A stretch of 64,000 bases of DNA from Bog-756 sp963756515 (GTDB taxonomy: Bacteria > Actinomycetota > Acidimicrobiia > Acidimicrobiales > RAAP-2), in assembly GCA_963756515.1 (NCBI GenBank), contig CAVWNV010000010.1:62001-126000 (forward strand), given 5' to 3'. The notes under the pieces are model-generated. The model worked only from the letters and a program-made list of their open reading frames with translations. It searched no databases and was not told where the DNA came from. Positions 59,796-64,000 of the stretch are shown here, one piece after another (positions within the stretch are counted from its first letter, which is position 1; the number at the start of each line of letters is the position of its first letter). Made by a program: the position numbers and the translations under genes.

Positions 59796-59819
59796 CCCGC
59801 CAAAGATGCGGGCGCTTTT
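59796..59819 (+). terminator. Rho-independent terminator-like hairpin
   Basis: CCCGC / GCGGG stem (59796-59800 and 59808-59812), seven-base loop, followed three bases later by TTTT at 59816-59819. It lies after the RibD-like gene on the forward strand. Confidence 0.6.
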
Positions 59820-59886
59820 CCCTCGCCACCACCACGCTACACCGGAGAGGGGGTCTTGCCGCAAGGACCCCGGGTGTGCTGACAAT

Positions 59887-59914
59887 GCACGCCACGGTCC
59901 GGACACGGGCGTGC
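59887..59914. other. Inverted repeat upstream of rph-like gene
   Basis: A perfect 7-bp inverted repeat, GCACGCC / GGCGTGC (59887-59893 and 59908-59914), centred about 65 bp before the GTG start of the phosphotransferase gene. It could be an operator or form a hairpin in a leader; no known riboswitch pattern is seen. Confidence 0.35.
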
Positions 59915-59965
59915 GCAACAGCAGGAACAGGAGCCTCCTGAGGGGGCTCAGGGGAAGGTGGACAG

Positions 59966-62564
59966 GTGAGCGGCTACGTGCTGAGCTTCAACGAGATCAA
60001 CCGGTCTCAGGTCGCGCTGGTTGGCGGTAAGGGCGCCCACCTGGGGGAGCTTTCGCGGATCGAAGGCGTCCACGTGCCGGAAGGCTTCTGTGTGACGACG
60101 GATGCGTTCCATCGGATCATGGCCGACGCGCCGTCGATCGACCAACTGATCCATCGACTGTCGCTTCTGAACCCGGATGACCGTGTGGCGATCCGCACGG
60201 TCAGCGCGGAGATCCGCTGGACCCTCGAACGGGTCGCCATCCCCGAGGAACTGGCGGCGGCGATCATCCGGTCGGTGGCACGGATCAGCGAGCAAGCTGC
60301 CTACGCTGTCCGATCCAGCGCGACCGCCGAGGACTTGCCGACGGCTTCATTCGCCGGCCAGCAGGACACGTATCTGAACGTCTCGGGGTCGGCCGCGATC
60401 CTGCAACACGTCAGCCGGTGTTGGGCTTCCTTGTTCACCGAGCGGGCCGTGACATACCGCCTGCGGAACGGATTCGACCAACACCAGGTCGACATGGCCG
60501 TGGTCGTGCAACAGATGGTCTTCCCTCAGGCCGCGGGCATCCTGTTTACGGCCGACCCCGTCACATCCAATCGGAGGGTTGTCTCCGTGGAGGCCAGTGT
60601 CGGCCTCGGCGAGTCGTTGGTCTCCGGCCGGGTGAACCCGGATGTCTACAAGGTCCGAGATGGCGAGATCGTGGCCAGAGCGGTGGCCACCGAACACATA
60701 GCCGTTCACGCCTCGCCGTTGGACGGGACGCGGCAAGATGCGATCGACCCGGAACGGCAGGGACAGCCGGCGCTGACGGATGTGCAGGTCGTGCGAATCG
60801 CGCAGCTGGGAAGGAAGATCGAGGCGCACTTCGGCCATCCCCAGGACATCGAATGGTGCCTGGTCGATGACGACTTCCAGATCGTCCAGAGTCGACCGAT
60901 CACCACACTGTTCCCCGTTCCCGTGACCGAGGACGGTGGGAACCACGTCTTTGTCTCTGTCGGTCATGGCCAGATGATGACCGATGCCATGAAGCCCCTG
61001 GGGATCTCCATGTGGCAGCTCACAGCTCTCCCACGGATGTACGAGGCCGGCGGGAGGCTGTTCGTCGACGTCACGCCGCGCCTGGGGTCGCCAGCCGGCC
61101 GGGCAAGCCTGCTGGCCGCAATGGGGAGGGGCGATCCGCTGATCAGGGACGCGCTGGAGACCGTCCTGGAGCGCGGCGACTTCATCCCTTCGGTCCGGGA
61201 CGAAGGTTTGGTCAGTGGGCCAACTGGTGACGCCCCCGCCCCGCTCGAGACCGATCCGGCCATCGTCGTCGGGCTGATGGCGCGCACACAGGCGTCCATC
61301 GCCACACTGCGGCGCGACATAGGAACCAAGTCCGGACCGGACCTGGTCGAATTCATTCTGGCGGATGTCCAGGAGCTCAAGCGGATCCTCTTCGATCCGC
61401 AGAGCCATCAGGTATTCATGTCGGCCATGGAGGCAACGTGGTGGCTCAACGAGCAGTTGGAGGTGTGGCTGGGAGAAAAGAACGTAGCCGACACGCTCAC
61501 TCAGTCCGTCCCCTACAACGTGACGTCAGAGATGGGGCTGACGCTCCTGGACGTCGCCGACGTCATCCGGCCGCATCCGGAGGTGGTCGCTTTTCTGCGA
61601 GACGTAGAGGAGGACGATGATTTCCTGGACGGACTGCCCGAACTCCCAGGCGGCCGCGAAGCGTGGGACGCCATCCGGGCCTACCTCGACAAGTACGGCA
61701 TGCGTTGCATCGGTGAGATCGACATTACGAGGCCACGTTGGAGCGAACGTCCCACGACGCTCGTGCCCTTGATCCTCGGCAATATCAAGAACTTCGAAGC
61801 GGGCGCCGGTGAGCGGCACTTCGAGCAAGGCCGGCAGGAGGCCTGGACGAAGGAGCAGGAAGTGCTGGAGCGATTGCGGGGCTTGCCCGACGGCGAGCAG
61901 AAGGCCGAGGAGACCAAGCGAAAGATCGACCGGGTACGGACCTTCATCGGGTACCGGGAGTATCCAAAGTACGGCATGGTCAGCCGCTACTTCGTCTACA
62001 AGCAGGCCTTGCTGGAAGAGGCTGAACGCCTGGTGCGGGCCGACGTACTGCGAGCGAAGGAGGACATCTTCTATCTCACGTTTCAGGAGATCGCTGCCAT
62101 GGCGCGCTCGAAATTACCTGGATGAGCAGCTCGTACAGCAACGCAAGGACGCGTTCAGATCGTTTCAAGCCCTCACTCCGCCCCGGGTGCTCACGTCGGA
62201 TGGCGAGGTCGTTGCCGGGGCGTACCGACGCCATGACGTGCCTACTGGGGCGCTCGTAGGCTTACCGGTTTCCGCCGGGATCATCGAGGGAAGGGCCCGC
62301 GTCATTCTGGACATGACCGAGGCCGACCTGGAACCTGGCGACATCCTTGTGACCACGTACACGGACCCGAGTTGGACACCTACATTCGTCGTCATCGAAG
62401 GCCTGGTGACCGAGGTGGGTGGCCTGATGACCCACGGCGCAGTGATCGCCCGAGAGTACGGCGTACCGGCCGTGGTGGGCCTGGAGCACTGCACCCGGCT
62501 GATCCGGGATGGACAACGGATCCGGGTGAACGGAACGGACGGATATGTCGAGATCTTGCCCTAG
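59966..62564 (+). pseudogene. rph: Rifampin phosphotransferase-type PEP/ATP-utilising enzyme, frameshifted
   Basis: 2599 bp that would encode about 865 aa if one extra base near 62102-62114 were removed. The ATP-grasp domain (GGKGAHLGELSR, YAVRSSATAEDLPTASFAGQQDTY, RCWASLFTERAVTYR) and the antibiotic-binding middle domain (PLGISMWQLTALPRMYEAGGRLF; YGMRCIGEIDI) are intact in the first frame, ending at a stop at 62123. The second frame carries LTPPRVLTSDGEVVAGAYRR and the swivelling His domain GGLMTHGAVIAREYG (His at 62433-62435). Homologues phosphorylate rifamycins or act as PEP-synthase-like enzymes. A broken or mis-sequenced copy. Confidence 0.85.
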
Positions 62565-62630
62565 GTGGACTCACGTTCTCACTGGGAGGAGATCGCTCCG
62601 GTCGTGAACAGTCGGCGCCTGTCTGGACCA

Positions 62631-62662
62631 TCGCAGACGGTTTCAGGTCGCAGACGGTTTCA
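62631..62662. repeat. 15-bp tandem direct repeat
   Basis: The sequence tcgcagacggtttca occurs at 62631-62645 and 62648-62662, two bases apart, in the gap after the phosphotransferase gene and before the reverse-strand small gene. Function unknown. Confidence 0.7.
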
Positions 62663-62672
62663 CTCAGCGACG

Positions 62673-62939
62673 CTATTCCTCGACGAGGATCACCAACGTC
62701 TCCGGCATAACGCCATCGTGCTCCATGGCCTCGCCGGCTGCCTCTGACTGCATGACCGATGCAAACGCATCCATGTCAGGAACGTCCATGAGAAGCGCCA
62801 CCTTTGTCGGGTCGTCCGGATTCACGAAGGTCCGGATGTTGGTGATGCCGAGCTGGCCGAAGATCTCTTGGCGCTTGGGCGAGTTCAGCCAGCGGTCCTT
62901 CCCTCTCGAGATTTCGTGGTGACCGATGATCGTCGGCAT
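62673..62939 (-). CDS. Small protein of dimeric alpha/beta-barrel appearance
   Basis: 88 aa from ATG 62939 with AAGGAG upstream. It reads MPTIIGHHEISRGKDRWLNSPKR, then RTFVNPDDPTKVALLMDVPDMDAFASVMQSEAAGEAMEHDGV and ends in acidic residues. The beta-alpha-beta-beta pattern suggests a ferredoxin-like or ABM fold. No named family is recognised. Confidence 0.7.
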   Translation of the reverse strand: MPTIIGHHEISRGKDRWLNSPKRQEIFGQLGITNIRTFVNPDDPTKVALLMDVPDMDAFASVMQSEAAGEAMEHDGVMPETLVILVEE

Positions 62940-63042
62940 ACTGTCGTCTCCTTGTGGTCGGCGGTTGTGGGAATGCATCTTCGGATCCGACGGGTGAGAG
63001 CGTCAACACCACTGGCCCCGACCGGACGGTTGGCGATCCGGC

Positions 63043-63330
63043 TCAGGGTAGAAGGTTGTGAATCTCGAATCCTGTCTCTACAGGTGGGGTCTCGAATCCA
63101 CCCTCGATGCCCTGCTGCATACGCGGGATGAGGGTTCCGTCGCGGAACTTCTCCCAACCGTCCTTCGAATTGTGAACGGCCATGATCGTCCAGCCGCCTT
63201 CGGAAGCGCCTGCGGCATGGAACGTCTGGCCTTCGGGCAGGCCACCGCCGGCGGGATGAACCTCGACAACAGTCTTGTCGTACTGGCTCTGCGTTCCACC
63301 CGCAAAGAAATGTATGACACCGTACGCCAA
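63043..63330 (-). CDS. Small ABM-like alpha/beta-barrel protein
   Basis: 95 aa from TTG 63330, chosen because GGAG lies six bases upstream and family members start AYGVIHFFAGGTQSQYDKTVVEVHP; longer starts reach 63423. GLPEGQTFHAAGASEGGWTIMAVHNSKDGWEKFRDGTLIP follows. The fold resembles the antibiotic-biosynthesis-monooxygenase/EthD superfamily. Function unknown; paralogue-like to the adjoining 62.7-kb protein only in general fold. Confidence 0.7.
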   Translation of the reverse strand: MAYGVIHFFAGGTQSQYDKTVVEVHPAGGGLPEGQTFHAAGASEGGWTIMAVHNSKDGWEKFRDGTLIPRMQQGIEGGFETPPVETGFEIHNLLP

Positions 63331-63573
63331 GATGAGCTCCGCTCCGTTGAAGGTGTGTTCGGCATTCGTGTCCACCGATACGGCCCACAAGGGCGAGCCC
63401 GGCAGCACCCTACACCGCAGCATCTGCGCCGGCCACGGAGGTTAGAGCACGCGCCCTACAGCGGGAGAAGAATTCGGTATTCGTGAGTCTCAGCACCGGC
63501 GACGTAGCGGTAGCCCGGAGCCGAAGGACTGAGGCCTGCCGGTCCCGGGCACCCGGCTACTACTGTGCCGTCC
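63331..63573. other. Intergenic region, 243 bp
   Basis: Between the TTG-started small gene and the partial forward gene. A stretch near 63431-63485 vaguely resembles a tRNA D/anticodon arm but cannot be folded into a tRNA. No gene or clear promoter is seen. Confidence 0.4.
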
Positions 63574-64000
63574 ATGTCTGACGATGCAGATCGCTACGCC
63601 CGCGTCTCCAGCGGTTTCACCGAACGCCTGCAGGGGGTGGCGCCGGACCAGTGGGCGCTGTACACGCCATGTGAGGAATGGACGGTGCGGGATTTGGTCG
63701 CCCACGTCATCGACACACAGCGGCGTGTGCTGGGACTTCTGGGAGGTTCGGTGACCTTCGCCGATCCCGACGGTGACCTGCTGGCTCAGTGGAGCGAGGC
63801 CAGGGCCGCCCTGCTCGAGGCCGTGCGCGATCCGGCCCGGGCCGACACCGAGGTGCAGGCTTTCGCCGGTCCGACCCCCTTCCACGAATTGGTCGGCGGC
63901 CTGGCCTGTTCGGACACGGTCGTTCACACCTGGGACCTGGCCCGGGCCACCAACCAGCCCGAGGAACTCGATGCAGGCGCGGTCGAACACTGCGGCGCCG
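63574..64000 (+). CDS. Mycothiol-dependent maleylpyruvate isomerase-type (MDMPI/DinB-like) protein, partial
   Basis: At least 142 aa from ATG 63574, open at the window end. DADRYARVSSGFTERLQGVAPDQWALYTPCEEWTVRDLVAHVIDTQRRVLGLLG and GLACSDTVVHTWDLARATNQP carry the three-histidine metal-binding pattern of the TIGR03086/DinB-like family. Such proteins may transfer or isomerise thiol conjugates using mycothiol, consistent with an actinobacterium. Confidence 0.85.
   Translation, partial: MSDDADRYARVSSGFTERLQGVAPDQWALYTPCEEWTVRDLVAHVIDTQRRVLGLLGGSVTFADPDGDLLAQWSEARAALLEAVRDPARADTEVQAFAGPTPFHELVGGLACSDTVVHTWDLARATNQPEELDAGAVEHCGA

Noticed and set aside
63431..63485. tRNA-like string (GGTTAGAGC followed by an anticodon-like arm)
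   Set aside because: The acceptor and T arms cannot be paired and no TAGCTCAG D-arm precedes it.

Overview
The window is GC-rich chromosomal DNA with many GTG and a few TTG starts, strong GGAGG-type ribosome binding sites, dense ATGA/GTGA gene overlaps and families typical of Actinobacteria (LLM/F420-type oxidoreductases, CYP-associated 3Fe-4S ferredoxins, NRDE protein, DevR/DevS, tandem universal stress protein). I infer a high-GC actinobacterium, possibly Acidimicrobiia; no rRNA, tRNA or other lineage marker is present to prove this. I see no CRISPR array, transposase or phage gene.

Region 1 (about 0.2-34 kb) is an acyl-CoA catabolic block. After a small HicAB toxin-antitoxin pair flanked by a 21-bp repeat come, in short runs on both strands, three acyl-CoA synthetases (a fourth lies at 34 kb), two crotonases, three acyl-CoA dehydrogenases, three short-chain dehydrogenases, two class III CoA-transferase-like proteins, a hot-dog thioesterase, two P450s with two small ferredoxins, an LLM oxidoreductase, two amidohydrolases (one frameshifted), quinone-oxidoreductase-like MDRs, a phosphotransferase and two TetR regulators. 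This looks like uptake, CoA activation, side-chain beta-oxidation and hydroxylation of a lipid, terpenoid or steroid-like substrate. The exact substrate cannot be read from sequence.

Region 2 (about 30-40.4 kb) holds AhpD-like, NRDE and small unrecognised proteins, a CoA synthetase, a xylA-xylB pair, DUF1330-like and DUF427 proteins and a dihydrofolate reductase.

Region 3 (about 40.4-62.6 kb) resembles a DosR/DevR dormancy (hypoxia/redox stress) regulon. It has PPK2, Hsp20, a ferritin-like protein, three pyridoxamine-phosphate-oxidase-fold proteins (one fused to an XRE HTH), a haem-type GAF histidine kinase divergent from a DevR response regulator, a 51-aa protein, a tandem universal stress protein, a GNAT acetyltransferase, an ABC-2 exporter, an SGNH hydrolase, an aldehyde dehydrogenase-DUF779-alcohol dehydrogenase operon, an aldo-keto reductase, a UBP-type zinc finger protein, an LLM oxidoreductase, a TetR regulator and a rifampin-phosphotransferase-type gene split by a frameshift. 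Six DosR-box-like 6-2-6 palindromes (roughly GKGACY-TT-NGGCCC) sit in five intergenic regions of this block and tie it together as a regulon.

Region 4 (62.6-64 kb) has two small proteins of apparent dimeric alpha/beta-barrel type and the start of a mycothiol-dependent maleylpyruvate-isomerase-type protein that runs off the window.

Two genes carry single-base frameshifts, one phosphotriesterase-like gene is reduced to its C-terminus, and three gene 3' ends are duplicated just downstream. All four deserve checking against reads or relatives.
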